A stretch of DNA of 64,000 bases from Roseovarius faecimaris (lineage in GTDB: Bacteria; Pseudomonadota; Alphaproteobacteria; Rhodobacterales; Rhodobacteraceae): positions 62,001 to 126,000 of the forward strand of contig NZ_CP034348.1 of the NCBI RefSeq assembly GCF_009762325.1. The letters are read 5' to 3'. The translations under genes and the position numbers were made by a program. Positions 10,139 to 18,984 of the stretch are shown piece by piece (position 1 is the first letter of the stretch; each line of letters opens with the position of its first letter). Below the pieces are notes generated by a model. The model ran no database searches. It was given only the letters and a program-made list of their open reading frames with translations, and was not told where the DNA came from.

Positions 10139-10156
10139 CTTATGTCTGGACATAAG
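10139..10156. promoter_or_regulatory. Operator-like palindrome (hut-type motif)
   Basis: Inverted repeat CTTATGTC-TG-GACATAAG, 8 bp per arm, 20 bp upstream of the cyclodeaminase-like start. It shares TTATGTCTnnACATA with the element at 21738-21751 between hutI and hutF. The geometry fits a GntR/HutC-type dimer site; the regulator is not in this window. Confidence 0.6.
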
Positions 10157-10193
10157 CATGGAACACAGTTTGCGGCAATGGTTCTGGCGATAG

Positions 10194-10214
10194 AGAATTT
10201 TCTGCGAAAATTCT
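10194..10214. terminator. AT-rich hairpin downstream of dctM
   Basis: Perfect inverted repeat AGAATTTTC-TGC-GAAAATTCT starting 4 bases beyond the dctM stop codon on the minus strand. No T-run follows. It may mark the transcript end of the TRAP operon or a processing site; its arms resemble those of the palindrome at 28320-28341. Confidence 0.45.
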
Positions 10215-10217
10215 GGG

Positions 10218-11771
10218 TCAGAACACGACTGACGGCAACCAGGTGGCCAGTGCCGGGACGGCCCAAATCGTGGCGATTCCGAGTATTTGGAGAACAATGA
10301 AAGGTGCGACGCCGCGATAGATCATGCCGGTGGTCACGCTGTCGGGGGCGGCCCCACGCAGATAGAAAAGCGAAAAGCCGAAAGGCGGCGTGAGGAAAGA
10401 GGTTTGCAGGTTGATCGCGATGAGGATGGCGAGCCAGACCGGGTCATGCCCCATGAGGATGAGGATCGGGGCCAGAAGCGGCAGCAGGATCACCGTGATC
10501 TCGACGAAATCGAGGAAGAAGCCCAGCACGAAGATCAGAGCCATGGAGAAGATCAGAGCGCCGGTGGCTCCACCGGGCATCTGTTCGAGAATATGCGCCA
10601 CGCGGTCCTCACCCCCCAGTCCCACGAAGACGAGAGAGAAGACGGAGGCCATCAGGATGGTGGCAAAGATCATCGAGCTGACTGTCATGGTGGTGGTGAC
10701 GGCGCTTGCAAGGATCTTCTCGGTATGGAGCTTTCGCAGCGAGGCGAGGATTGCCGTGAATCCCAGCAGGGCGAGCGCGCCGTAAAGCAGGCCGAGAGCA
10801 AGCGCGCCCGCACCGGCATCCGAACGTTGCAGGCGCACGGGGGCGAGGCCGGCTGCGACCGCGAGCACAAGCAAGGCGGCGGCTCCGGCTAGGATGAGTT
10901 TCTTGTTCACCCCTTGCCGTGCCCCTGCCATGAGAATGGCCCCGATGGCCCCTACGCTGGCGGCTTCGGTCGGCGTGGCGATACCGCCCAGGATCGCGCC
11001 CAGAACGGCGATGATCAGCACCACGGGAGGCACGATGGCCCCGGCCACCTCGGCCCAGTGCGGGCGGCCCTCGGGGGTGGGGGCGGGCGGCATGTCCTGC
11101 GGGCGGACAAGGCCCCGGCCCAGCACATAGAGGATGTAGATGGCCACGAGGGTGAGCCCCGGGATCAGCGCACCGGCGAAAATTTGGCCGACAGAGATGG
11201 TTTCAACCGAGAACTTGCCTTGCTCATACTGCGCCTGTTGATAGGCCGAGGACATGACATCCGACAGGATGATGAGGAGCGTCGAGGGCGGGATGATCTG
11301 CCCGAGCGTACCGGCTGTGCAGACCAGCCCGGAGGCCAGGCGCGGGTCATAGTCCGTGCGCAGCATGGTGGGCAGGGCGATGAGGCCCATGGCGATCACC
11401 GTCGCCCCGACGATGCCGGTGGAGGCCGCGAGCAGGGCGCCCACGAGGATCACCGAAATCCCGAGCCCGCCGCGCAGCTGACCAAAGAGGCGGCCCATCG
11501 TATCCAGCAGGTCTTCGGCGATATGCGACCGCTCCAGAATCACGCCCATGGTGACAAAGAGCGGAATGGCAATCAGCACGTCATTGGTGAGCACGCCAAA
11601 CACCCGTTGGCCCAAAGCGCCCAGCAGGCCGATCTGCATGGCACCGGTAGCCCAACCAAGATAGGCAAAAGCAATGGCCGTCCCGGCAATGGCAAAGCTC
11701 ACCGGGAAGCCAAGCAGGATCGCCCCCATCAGCGCAGCAAACATAAGCAGGTCGAGATATTCTGCGATCAT
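10218..11771 (-). CDS. dctM: TRAP transporter large permease (DctM)
   Basis: A 517-residue inner-membrane protein of the ion-transporter fold with a dozen or more hydrophobic segments, starting MIAEYLDLLMFAALMGAILLGFPV. It is longer than the usual ~430 residues because of extra sequence near the middle (after ILAGAAALLVLAVAAG), a variant seen in some DctM proteins. It couples Na+ movement to uptake of a substrate delivered by DctP. The start overlaps the dctQ stop as ATGA, so an upstream in-frame extension was rejected. Conserved C-terminal blocks LGFFLDFVEITVILLPLL and TSFLTPPFGFSLFYLRG are present. Confidence 0.95.
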   Translation of the reverse strand: MIAEYLDLLMFAALMGAILLGFPVSFAIAGTAIAFAYLGWATGAMQIGLLGALGQRVFGVLTNDVLIAIPLFVTMGVILERSHIAEDLLDTMGRLFGQLRGGLGISVILVGALLAASTGIVGATVIAMGLIALPTMLRTDYDPRLASGLVCTAGTLGQIIPPSTLLIILSDVMSSAYQQAQYEQGKFSVETISVGQIFAGALIPGLTLVAIYILYVLGRGLVRPQDMPPAPTPEGRPHWAEVAGAIVPPVVLIIAVLGAILGGIATPTEAASVGAIGAILMAGARQGVNKKLILAGAAALLVLAVAAGLAPVRLQRSDAGAGALALGLLYGALALLGFTAILASLRKLHTEKILASAVTTTMTVSSMIFATILMASVFSLVFVGLGGEDRVAHILEQMPGGATGALIFSMALIFVLGFFLDFVEITVILLPLLAPILILMGHDPVWLAILIAINLQTSFLTPPFGFSLFYLRGAAPDSVTTGMIYRGVAPFIVLQILGIATIWAVPALATWLPSVVF

Positions 11772-12262
11772 GTGCGGAGCCTGACGATATTGCGCATCAG
11801 ACACGCCAGCGACTGGATGAGAAGCAGAATACAAAAGGCCGGGATCAGCGTCTTGAGCAGGAAGACCGCCGGGATGCCGCCGACCGAGATCGCGCCCTCA
11901 TAGATCGCCCAGGCATTGCGAACGGACGGAAAGGACCAGTAGAGCAACGCCAGCATCGACGGGATCAGCAGGACGATATGGCCAAACACATCAATCCGCG
12001 CCTGACCGCGCGGGCTGGCTTTGGCCTGAAAGATATCAACGCGCACATGGTCATCGACCAGAAGCGTATAGCCTGCCCCCAGCATGAAGAGCGTGGCATG
12101 CATGTAAAGCACGCTTTCGTTCAGCGCGATGAAGCTGATGCCATAGACATAGCGCAGCACAACGATGCCGAATTGCACCAGCACCATCGCAATGGCGAGC
12201 CAGCGCACGATGCGGCCCACCATGCGATTGATAGTGTCGAGGTGATCCGCCAGTCGTTCCAT
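11768..12262 (-). CDS. dctQ: TRAP transporter small permease (DctQ)
   Basis: A 164-residue membrane protein with four predicted helices (about residues 15-40, 48-70, 88-110, 128-150) and the DctQ-type pattern LLVDDHVRVDIF after helix 2. It forms the membrane complex with DctM, whose start codon overlaps this stop. The start MERLADHLDTINR was preferred over an upstream in-frame start that would add 26 non-homologous-looking residues and collide with the dctP end. Confidence 0.92.
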   Translation of the reverse strand: MERLADHLDTINRMVGRIVRWLAIAMVLVQFGIVVLRYVYGISFIALNESVLYMHATLFMLGAGYTLLVDDHVRVDIFQAKASPRGQARIDVFGHIVLLIPSMLALLYWSFPSVRNAWAIYEGAISVGGIPAVFLLKTLIPAFCILLLIQSLACLMRNIVRLRT

Positions 12263-12317
12263 GCCCCAGCCCCGTTTGAAGCGGTCCGGCAAAGCTGCCG
12301 GACCACCCTTGTCTTGA

Positions 12318-13403
12318 TCAGTACCCCAGCACTTTCGCACGGGCGTTCATCTGGCCGTTATCCGCATAGACCATGTAGCGACCGATGCTTTCGCGATAGG
12401 CCACGAAGCTTTCCGCGATGCGCTGAACCAGTTCATCCTCGTCGTCGCGCAGTTTACCGATCACCGTATCGGCGGCCTTGCCCATCTCCATCACGATGCT
12501 TTCCGGCAGTTCGCGGACCATCACGCCTTCTTCGGCAACAAGCTTTTCAAGCGCGCGGGCATGCTTGGTCTCGTACTCGGTCCAGACGTCGTTGTAGAGG
12601 CTGGAACAGGCCGTCGCGACCACCAGCTTGAGGTCATCGGAGAGCGCGTCATAGGCAGCCGCGTTTACACCGCATTCCTCGGCCGAGGACGGCTCACCGA
12701 TGCCGGGCCAGTAGTAGTTCTTGGCGATCTGGTGATAGCCGAGCGCCGAGTCTGTCCACGGCCCGATGAATTCGCCGGCATCGAGCGCACCGGACTGCAG
12801 CGCCTGGAACATCGCAGGGCCAGACATCGCCTGTACCGCCATGCCGATTTCGGCACACATTTCCGAAGCTAGGCCGGTGGAGCGATATTTCATGCCCTTC
12901 AGATCATCCACGGAATTGATCTCATCCCGGAACCAGCCGAACCACTGCGGGCCGGAATTGCCGCAGAGGAAGGGCTTGATGCCGAAGCGGCCATACATCT
13001 CATCGTAAAGCGCCTGACCGCCGCCTTGGACCATCCAGCCCACTTGTTCATCCGCGCGCAGGCCGAAAGGCTGCGAGCCGAAGAGCAGGATACCCTTGGA
13101 TTTGGAGCCCCAATAGGCGGGCACCGCGTGATAAAGATGCGCCGTGCCTTCGGAAACGGCATCAAACACACCGCGACCCGGCACGATTTCACCGGCAGCG
13201 TGCAGTTTCACTTCAAGCCGCCCGCCTGACAGCGTGGTGATTCTGTCAGCCAGTGTCTGAGCGGCCACCCCCGGCCCGGGCAGGTTCTTGGGCCAGGCGG
13301 TGACCATGGTCCATTGGGTGATGTCCTGGGCAATTGCCGGGCTGGCCAGCGCCGCCCCTGCCGTGCCGATGGCCCCGGCCTTGATAAAGTCACGTCGTTT
13401 CAT
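12318..13403 (-). CDS. dctP: TRAP transporter substrate-binding protein (DctP)
   Basis: A 361-residue periplasmic binding protein with a twin-arginine-type signal (MKRRDFIKAGAIGTAGAALASPAIAQ). The mature part resembles the TakP-like branch: WPKNLPGPGVAAQ near the N-terminus, AAGEIVPGRGVFDAVSEG, and GMKYRSTGL, whose Arg in this family binds the carboxylate of the ligand. It begins the dctPQM unit and lies 26 bp after a flavin-reductase-like gene in the hut region. From context an imidazole or histidine-derived carboxylate is a reasonable guess, but relatives bind 2-oxo acids and other organic acids. Confidence 0.93.
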   Translation of the reverse strand: MKRRDFIKAGAIGTAGAALASPAIAQDITQWTMVTAWPKNLPGPGVAAQTLADRITTLSGGRLEVKLHAAGEIVPGRGVFDAVSEGTAHLYHAVPAYWGSKSKGILLFGSQPFGLRADEQVGWMVQGGGQALYDEMYGRFGIKPFLCGNSGPQWFGWFRDEINSVDDLKGMKYRSTGLASEMCAEIGMAVQAMSGPAMFQALQSGALDAGEFIGPWTDSALGYHQIAKNYYWPGIGEPSSAEECGVNAAAYDALSDDLKLVVATACSSLYNDVWTEYETKHARALEKLVAEEGVMVRELPESIVMEMGKAADTVIGKLRDDEDELVQRIAESFVAYRESIGRYMVYADNGQMNARAKVLGY

Positions 13404-13429
13404 CCGTTATCCTCCGTGTTGAAAATCAT

Positions 13430-14083
13430 TCAGCTCTTGCCTTCCAGCCCGTCTGCCTCTGCTTGGCTGGCACCGGGGATGCGCATCTCAAACACCTCGC
13501 GCACCACGGTGTAGTCATAATATCCCATTCTTGCGATGGGCTGGATTTTCGCAATGTCCATCTTGCCGTCGGGCTGGATCATTGCGTCATCCACCCGGAT
13601 CCGTTCGACCCGGCCATAGACCACATCGACAAACCCGCCGGGCGTGTCCTCGGGAAGCCGATGCGTGGCGATGTGGCGGCACTCGAACTGCGCCGGGCTT
13701 TCGGCCACATAAGCGCCCGGCGCCTCGGTGCAGGCGGCCTTGGTCACGCCCGCCCGCTCGAACTCATCCACGTCGCTGGTAACGGCCATGGCGCTGATAT
13801 TCACTGCTTCGCGCAGGTCCCAGGTGGCCATGTTCCAGACGAACCAGCCGGTTTCCTCGGCATTGACCACCGTGTCCTTGCGTCGCCCGTCGGCGTGCTG
13901 ATTGGCGGCAAACATCACCATCGGCGGATCGTAGGTCAGGTTCTGCCACTGGCTGTAGGGGGCGAGGTTGTGAACCCCGTCCTTGCTGATCGTCGACAGC
14001 CAGCCAATCGGCCGCGGCACGGTGCAGCTCTTGAACGGCGAAAAGGGCAGGGGGCAGGGCTCATGCCCCGGTGCGTATTCCAT
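13430..14083 (-). CDS. Flavin reductase family protein
   Basis: A 217-residue FMN-binding split-barrel protein of the flavin-reductase-like family. The N-terminal PRPIGWLSTISKDGVHNLAPYSQWQNLTYDPP block is diagnostic for FMN-dependent family members, as is the middle NMATWDLREAVNISA. Such proteins reduce free FMN for a partner or act as small oxidoreductases; no flavin-dependent monooxygenase is next door. It sits between hutU (65 bp upstream) and dctP (26 bp downstream) on the same strand, so it is probably co-expressed with one or both. Confidence 0.85.
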   Translation of the reverse strand: MEYAPGHEPCPLPFSPFKSCTVPRPIGWLSTISKDGVHNLAPYSQWQNLTYDPPMVMFAANQHADGRRKDTVVNAEETGWFVWNMATWDLREAVNISAMAVTSDVDEFERAGVTKAACTEAPGAYVAESPAQFECRHIATHRLPEDTPGGFVDVVYGRVERIRVDDAMIQPDGKMDIAKIQPIARMGYYDYTVVREVFEMRIPGASQAEADGLEGKS

Positions 14084-14126
14084 CTGGTTTCCTGTCTCAG
14101 CGTAAACTCAAATCTTCATCCCGTAG

Positions 14127-14146
14127 GGTGCGTGATTTCACGCACC
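14127..14146. terminator. Hairpin downstream of hutU
   Basis: GGTGCGTGA-TT-TCACGCACC, 9-bp perfect arms, 2 bases beyond the hutU stop on the minus strand. No T-run. A GGTGCGC/GCGCACC pair at 4449-4477 is a looser relative, so this may be a repeated intergenic hairpin. Confidence 0.55.
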
Positions 14147-14148
14147 AA

Positions 14149-15819
14149 TCACCCCAAAATTCCCGGCAAGTTCAGCCCATGCTCGCGGGCGCAGTCAATC
14201 GCGATGTCATAGCCCGCATCCGCATGGCGCATCACGCCTGTGGCCGGATCGTTCCAGAGCACCCGCTCCAGCCGCCGGTCCGCGTCCTCGCTGCCATCGC
14301 AGCAGATCACCATGCCCGAATGCTGCGAGAAGCCCATGCCAACCCCGCCGCCATGATGCAGGCTCACCCATGTCGCACCTGACGCTGTGTTCAGCAGTGC
14401 ATTCAGCAGCGGCCAGTCCGACACGGCGTCTGAGCCATCTTTCATCGCCTCGGTCTCGCGGTTGGGCGAGGCGACCGAGCCGCTGTCGAGATGGTCCCGT
14501 CCGATCACCACCGGGGCCTTCAACTCGCCATTGCGCACCATCTCGTTGAACGCAAGGCCCGCCCGGTGCCGCTCTCCGAGGCCGATCCAGCAGATCCGCG
14601 CGGGCAGACCCTGAAAGGCAATACGCTCCTGTGCCATGGCGAGCCATTGATGCAGATGGGTGTCCTCGGGAAAGAGCTCCTTCATCTTGGCGTCGGTCTT
14701 GTAGATATCTTCCGGGTCGCCCGACAGAGCACACCAGCGGAACGGCCCCACGCCGCGGCAGAAGAGTGGGCGGATATAGGCCGGCACGAAACCGGGGAAG
14801 GCAAAAGCATTTTCCAGCCCCTCCTCCAGCGCCACCTGCCGGATGTTGTTGCCGTAATCCAGCGTCGGTACGCCTGCGTTCCAGAAATCGACCATCGCCT
14901 TCACATGCACTTTCATGCTTGCGCGGGCCGCTTTCTCCACCGCCTTCGGATCGCTCTCCTGTTTGGCGCGCCATTCGGCCACGGACCAGCCTTGCGGCAG
15001 ATAGCCATGCACCGGGTCATGGGCGCTTGTCTGGTCGGTCACGATGTCCGGGTGCACGCCGCGTTCCACGAGTTCCGCAAACACATCCGCCGCGTTGCCG
15101 ATCAGGCCCACTGACTTTGCCTCGCCCGCCTTTGTCCAGCGGTCGATCATCTCAAGCGCCTCATCGAGCGTATGTGCTTTCTCGTCCAGATACCGTGTGC
15201 GAATGCGGAAATCGACGCGCGTCTCATCGCATTCCACCGCAAGACAGCACGCACCGGCAAAGACCGCGGCCAGAGGCTGTGCGCCGCCCATACCACCCAG
15301 GCCGCCGGTCAGGATCCACCGGCCCGTGAGGTTGCCATCGTAATGCTGCCGCCCGGCCTCGGCAAAGGTCTCGTAAGTGCCCTGCACGATCCCCTGCGTG
15401 CCGATGTAAATCCAGCTTCCGGCCGTCATCTGGCCATACATCATCAGCCCTTTCTTATCGAGCTCGCTGAAATGGTCCCAATTGGCCCAGTGGGGCACGA
15501 TGTTGGAGTTGGCGATCAGCACCCTTGGTGCATCCTTGTGGGTCTGGAAAACCCCCACAGGCTTACCCGACTGCACCAGCAGCGTCTGGTCCTCGTCCAA
15601 CCCCTTCAGCGTGGCGACGATCCGGTCGAAATCTTCCCAGGTCCGTGCCGCGCGGCCGATCCCGCCATAGACGACCAACTCATGCGGGTTCTCGGCCACG
15701 TCCGGGTGCAGGTTGTTCATCAGCATGCGCATCGGCGCTTCTGTGGTCCAATGCTTCGCGGTGATCTCGGCCCCGGTATCGGGATAGATGTCGCGGGTAT
15801 TGTGACGCGGATTGGTCAT
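14149..15819 (-). CDS. hutU: Urocanate hydratase
   Basis: NAD-dependent hydration of urocanate to imidazolonepropionate, the second step of histidine degradation. The 556-residue length is standard. Family landmarks are all visible: [11 protein letters not shown], the glycine-rich [12 protein letters not shown] (about 171-182), TDQTSAHDP, and [14 protein letters not shown] with the catalytic Cys at residue 410. It is the last hut gene of the minus-strand operon, separated from hutG by two genes for a CoA-transferase and an acyl-CoA dehydrogenase, 11 bp after the latter. Confidence 0.98.
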   Translation of the reverse strand: MTNPRHNTRDIYPDTGAEITAKHWTTEAPMRMLMNNLHPDVAENPHELVVYGGIGRAARTWEDFDRIVATLKGLDEDQTLLVQSGKPVGVFQTHKDAPRVLIANSNIVPHWANWDHFSELDKKGLMMYGQMTAGSWIYIGTQGIVQGTYETFAEAGRQHYDGNLTGRWILTGGLGGMGGAQPLAAVFAGACCLAVECDETRVDFRIRTRYLDEKAHTLDEALEMIDRWTKAGEAKSVGLIGNAADVFAELVERGVHPDIVTDQTSAHDPVHGYLPQGWSVAEWRAKQESDPKAVEKAARASMKVHVKAMVDFWNAGVPTLDYGNNIRQVALEEGLENAFAFPGFVPAYIRPLFCRGVGPFRWCALSGDPEDIYKTDAKMKELFPEDTHLHQWLAMAQERIAFQGLPARICWIGLGERHRAGLAFNEMVRNGELKAPVVIGRDHLDSGSVASPNRETEAMKDGSDAVSDWPLLNALLNTASGATWVSLHHGGGVGMGFSQHSGMVICCDGSEDADRRLERVLWNDPATGVMRHADAGYDIAIDCAREHGLNLPGILG

Positions 15820-15830
15820 TGCATATCTCC

Positions 15831-16976
15831 TTAATGGGCGAGCAGATGCCCGGCGATGATGTTGCGTTGAATCTCGGAAGATCCTTCGTAAATGCGCATG
15901 ATCCTGAGGTCGCGGGTGATCCGCTCGATCGGGAAATCTCTTGTGTAGCCATAGCCGCCATGAATCTGCAGCGCCGTATCGGCCACCATATCGGCCACTT
16001 CTGAGGCCTTCAGCTTGGCCATGGCCGCAGCTTTGGAAAAGCGGTGACCAAGGCTGCGCTGGCGTGCTGCGTCCAGCGCCATGAGCCGTGCGGCCTGCAG
16101 CTCAAGCGCCATGTCGGCGAGCATCCAGCGAATGCCCTGTTTGTCGCTGAGCGCCTCACCGCCGATAACGCGTTCCTTGGCATAGTCCTTTGCTGCATCG
16201 AGCGCGGCCTGTGCCATTCCGATACATTGCGCCGCCACTTCCACGCGGCCATTGTCGAGCACCTGCATCGCGGTTTTGAAACCCTGACCCGCCTCGCCGA
16301 CAAGAGCGGTGTCGGGCAGGTGGCAGTCGAGCGAAAGCGAGAAGACATGCCCGCCCTTCAACCCCATCGTCCGTTCGGGCGGCCCGGCTTCGAAGCCCGG
16401 TGTGCCTTTGGGCAGGAGGAACGCGCTGATGCCGCGGTGCCGTGCATCCGGGTCGGTGACGGCAAAGACCACGATGAAATCCGCGACACCGCCATTCGAG
16501 ATAAAGCACTTGTTGCCTTTGAGGTGCCAGCCGTCCCCGGACCTTACGGCCCGTGTCCGCATATCGGCCGGATCGCTGCCCGCCGTCGGCTCGGTCAGGG
16601 CAAAGGCACCCAACATATGGCTTGTCGCAGCCTTGGGCAGCCACTCGGCTTTCTGCGTATCTGTTCCGCCAATGAGGATCGCATCCGTGGCAAGGTAGTG
16701 CGCCGTCAAGGCCGATGCGGTCGAGCCGCAACCTCCCGCCACGATCTCGACCGCGCGCAGGAGCGCCAACGCAGACACGCCAGAGCCGCCATGCTCCTCG
16801 GGCAGGTTCGCGCCCAGCATCCCGGCCTCGGCCAGGGTGGCCAGCTGTTCGTGCACGAAGGCCGCACTTTCATCGGTCTCCGCCGCCCTGGGCGCGATCC
16901 GTTCCTTCACGATCCGCTCCAGAACGTCGCAGAACAGACGCTCTTCCTCGCTCAGCATGTGCCAAATGTCGCTCAT
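15831..16976 (-). CDS. Acyl-CoA dehydrogenase inside the hut operon
   Basis: A 381-residue FAD enzyme of the short/medium-chain type that inserts an alpha,beta double bond in acyl-CoA. FAD-binding [11 protein letters not shown] is at about 125-135, the C-terminal signature [16 protein letters not shown] near 337-352, and the catalytic base is Glu364 in IYEGSSEIQ. Its start overlaps the stop of the CoA-transferase gene (ATGA) and hutU follows after 11 bp, so it is tightly built into the hut operon. Nothing in standard histidine degradation needs it. A fitting substrate would be imidazolepropionyl-CoA, oxidised to urocanoyl-CoA; this is inference from position and chemistry. Confidence 0.95.
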   Translation of the reverse strand: MSDIWHMLSEEERLFCDVLERIVKERIAPRAAETDESAAFVHEQLATLAEAGMLGANLPEEHGGSGVSALALLRAVEIVAGGCGSTASALTAHYLATDAILIGGTDTQKAEWLPKAATSHMLGAFALTEPTAGSDPADMRTRAVRSGDGWHLKGNKCFISNGGVADFIVVFAVTDPDARHRGISAFLLPKGTPGFEAGPPERTMGLKGGHVFSLSLDCHLPDTALVGEAGQGFKTAMQVLDNGRVEVAAQCIGMAQAALDAAKDYAKERVIGGEALSDKQGIRWMLADMALELQAARLMALDAARQRSLGHRFSKAAAMAKLKASEVADMVADTALQIHGGYGYTRDFPIERITRDLRIMRIYEGSSEIQRNIIAGHLLAH

Positions 16977-18139
16977 GCGATCACACCCTTTTCCTTTAGC
17001 TCTGCGAACCGCTCCGCATCCACCCCACAGAACTCGGCAAGCACTTGCGCCTGATCCGCGGCCAACCCCGGAGCCGCGCGCGTCGCCAGCGGTTTCTCTC
17101 CGTCGAACCAGACAGGTTGCCCGACAACCGGGCGCTCACCTTGCTGAACGAGGTTGCGGGCCGTCGCATGAGGGCTGGTGCTGGCCTGCGCGATGTCCCA
17201 GATAGGCGCGCTGGGAAGTCCGGCTTCGGCCAGCGCCACCATTGCCGCCTCGGTGCTCTGGTTGCGGCTCCAGGCCTCGATCATGGCCTTCAGCTTAGGC
17301 TCGTTCTGCGTACGCGCCTCGTCGGTTGCATATCGCGCATCCTCGGGCAGTTCCGGCTGTCCGATGAGCTGCGCAAGCCGGGCAAATTGTGCCGGTGTCA
17401 GCACGGCGATCACGACTTGTCCGTCCTGCGTGGCAAAACAGCCAAACGGTGTGGAAAGCGGGTGGCGGTTGCCCACGCGCGCCGGCAATGTGCCGCCATA
17501 GAAATGCAAGGCATGGCTGGTGGTCAGCAACGAATAGAGCGCATCATACATGGACACATCGAGCACGGTGCCCTGTCCCGTGCGACCGCGCTGCACCAGC
17601 GCCGCGAGGATCGACCAGCTGCCAAAGAGCCCGCCCAAAAGGTCGGCCACCGACTCGCCCGTCTTGAGCGGTGCGCCACCATCCTCGCCCGTCGCCGCCA
17701 TAAGTCCCGACATGGCCTGCACCACCAGATCATAGGCAGGCAAATCGCGAAACGGCCCTGTCTGGCCAAACCCGGAGATCCGCGCATAGATCAACCCCGG
17801 ATTGGCCTCGCGCAGAATCTCCGGGCCCAGCCCGATCTTCTCGGCGACGCCGGGCCGGAAATTCTCGACCAGCACGTCACATTTACCGGCGATCTCGCGC
17901 GCAAGAGACAGCCCTTCGGAATCTTTCAGGTTCAGCGCGATGCTGTGCTTGCCCCGGTTGTTGAGATGAAAGAGCGCGCTTTCACCATCGAGAAAGGGCC
18001 CGATATGGCGATAGTCGTCGCCCCGCGCAGGCTCCAGCTTGATCACCTGGGCGCCAAGGTCAGCCAGCAGCGCAGTGCAATAGGGCCCGGCAAGCACTCG
18101 CGTGAGGTCAAGCACCCTGATCCCGTCCAGTGGTTTCAT
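16973..18139 (-). CDS. CaiB/BaiF (family III) CoA-transferase inside the hut operon
   Basis: A 388-residue family III CoA-transferase. Landmarks: LDLTRVLAGPYCTALLADLGA at the N-terminus, the ENFRPG block, and the catalytic Asp137 in AYDLVVQAMSG, followed by GESVADLLGG. Family members move CoA between carboxylic acids through an aspartyl-CoA anhydride. It overlaps hutG upstream (ATGA) and the acyl-CoA dehydrogenase downstream (ATGA). Together the pair could run a CoA loop: activate a propionate-side-chain acid with CoA taken from its own unsaturated product. Donor and acceptor acids cannot be read from sequence. Confidence 0.94.
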   Translation of the reverse strand: MKPLDGIRVLDLTRVLAGPYCTALLADLGAQVIKLEPARGDDYRHIGPFLDGESALFHLNNRGKHSIALNLKDSEGLSLAREIAGKCDVLVENFRPGVAEKIGLGPEILREANPGLIYARISGFGQTGPFRDLPAYDLVVQAMSGLMAATGEDGGAPLKTGESVADLLGGLFGSWSILAALVQRGRTGQGTVLDVSMYDALYSLLTTSHALHFYGGTLPARVGNRHPLSTPFGCFATQDGQVVIAVLTPAQFARLAQLIGQPELPEDARYATDEARTQNEPKLKAMIEAWSRNQSTEAAMVALAEAGLPSAPIWDIAQASTSPHATARNLVQQGERPVVGQPVWFDGEKPLATRAAPGLAADQAQVLAEFCGVDAERFAELKEKGVIA

Positions 18140-18927
18140 GTCGATTGCGCCCGCGCCCAGGCGTCAAGCCCTGCCAATATGTCCTTGAGATGCACCCTGA
18201 GCCTATCTGCGCGATCGTGGAGATATGGCCAGGGCGGGGCCTCGTCCATGTAGGTTGATTGCGCCAATTCCATCTGGATCGCGTGCCATCCGTCGTCCGG
18301 CCGCCCGTAATGCCGCGTGGTCCACCCGCCCCTGAACCGGCCATTGGTGACAGAGCTGTATCCCGCCGCCCGCCCGCAGGCCGTTTCCACCAGTTCGGCT
18401 ATGTCGGGCGCACAGGTCACGCCATCATTCGTGCCGATGTTGAAATCCGGCAGTACGCCCTCGAAGAGGAACGGGATACGAGAGCGTATGGAGTGGCAGT
18501 CGTAGAGCACTGCCACCCCATGCGTTGCGCGCACTCTTTCCAGTTCACTTTGCAAGCTGGCGTGATAAGGCGCGTGGAATAACTCCCGGCGATACTCTAC
18601 CTCGCCGCCAGAAGGCGGCACAGACCAGATCTCCTGACCGTCGAAATCCGTCATCGGGACAAGCCCGGTGGTGTTCTGACCCGGATAGAGGCTCTGCCCG
18701 CTCGGGTCACGGTTGGCGTCGATCACGTAGCGATGGAAGGTCGCGCGCACTGTGGTGACACCCTCCAGCAAACCGTCATAGAGCTTGTGGATGTTCCAGT
18801 CGGTATCGGCCAGCGCCCGACCCGTTTCATTCAGCTTTGCCCGCACGTCAGCAGGCACATACGTCCCCGTATGCGGCAGGCCCAGCACAATCGGCCCGTC
18901 GCCCTGCACCACCTCAACCGGCTGCAT
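18136..18927 (-). CDS. hutG: N-formylglutamate deformylase
   Basis: A 263-residue N-formylglutamate amidohydrolase-family zinc enzyme that releases formate and glutamate, the last step after HutF. Typical blocks: GLPHTGTYVP near the N-terminus, HRYVIDANRDPSGQSLYPGQNTTGL, the HAPYHA segment, and LYDCHSIRSRIPFLFEG with metal-ligand His. The start MQPVEVVQGDG is preceded by AGGGGGGTGCC; 12 extra upstream residues in frame come from an intergenic repeat. It lies 57 bp after hutH and overlaps the CoA-transferase gene by 4 bases. Confidence 0.95.
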   Translation of the reverse strand: MQPVEVVQGDGPIVLGLPHTGTYVPADVRAKLNETGRALADTDWNIHKLYDGLLEGVTTVRATFHRYVIDANRDPSGQSLYPGQNTTGLVPMTDFDGQEIWSVPPSGGEVEYRRELFHAPYHASLQSELERVRATHGVAVLYDCHSIRSRIPFLFEGVLPDFNIGTNDGVTCAPDIAELVETACGRAAGYSSVTNGRFRGGWTTRHYGRPDDGWHAIQMELAQSTYMDEAPPWPYLHDRADRLRVHLKDILAGLDAWARAQST

Positions 18928-18937
18928 GGCACCCCCC

Positions 18938-18962
18938 TGCTTCTTCCTGGAAAAAGTCCTCA
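18938..18962 (-). repeat. Intergenic repeat copy (GGAG-TTTTT-CCAGGAAGAAG type)
   Basis: In the hutH-hutG gap, minus strand: GAGGACTTTTTCC followed by AGGAAGAAGCAGG. It resembles copies at 25825-25857, 36319-36353, 60652-60685 and 63932-63962, all intergenic. Confidence 0.4.
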
Positions 18963-18984
18963 TTCGACACTGGTCGCATCGCGC

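Noticed and set aside
15172-15834. Open frames opposite hutU, hutH, the CoA-transferase and other genes
   Set aside because: All overlap well-supported genes completely and show low-complexity Arg/His/Gly composition.
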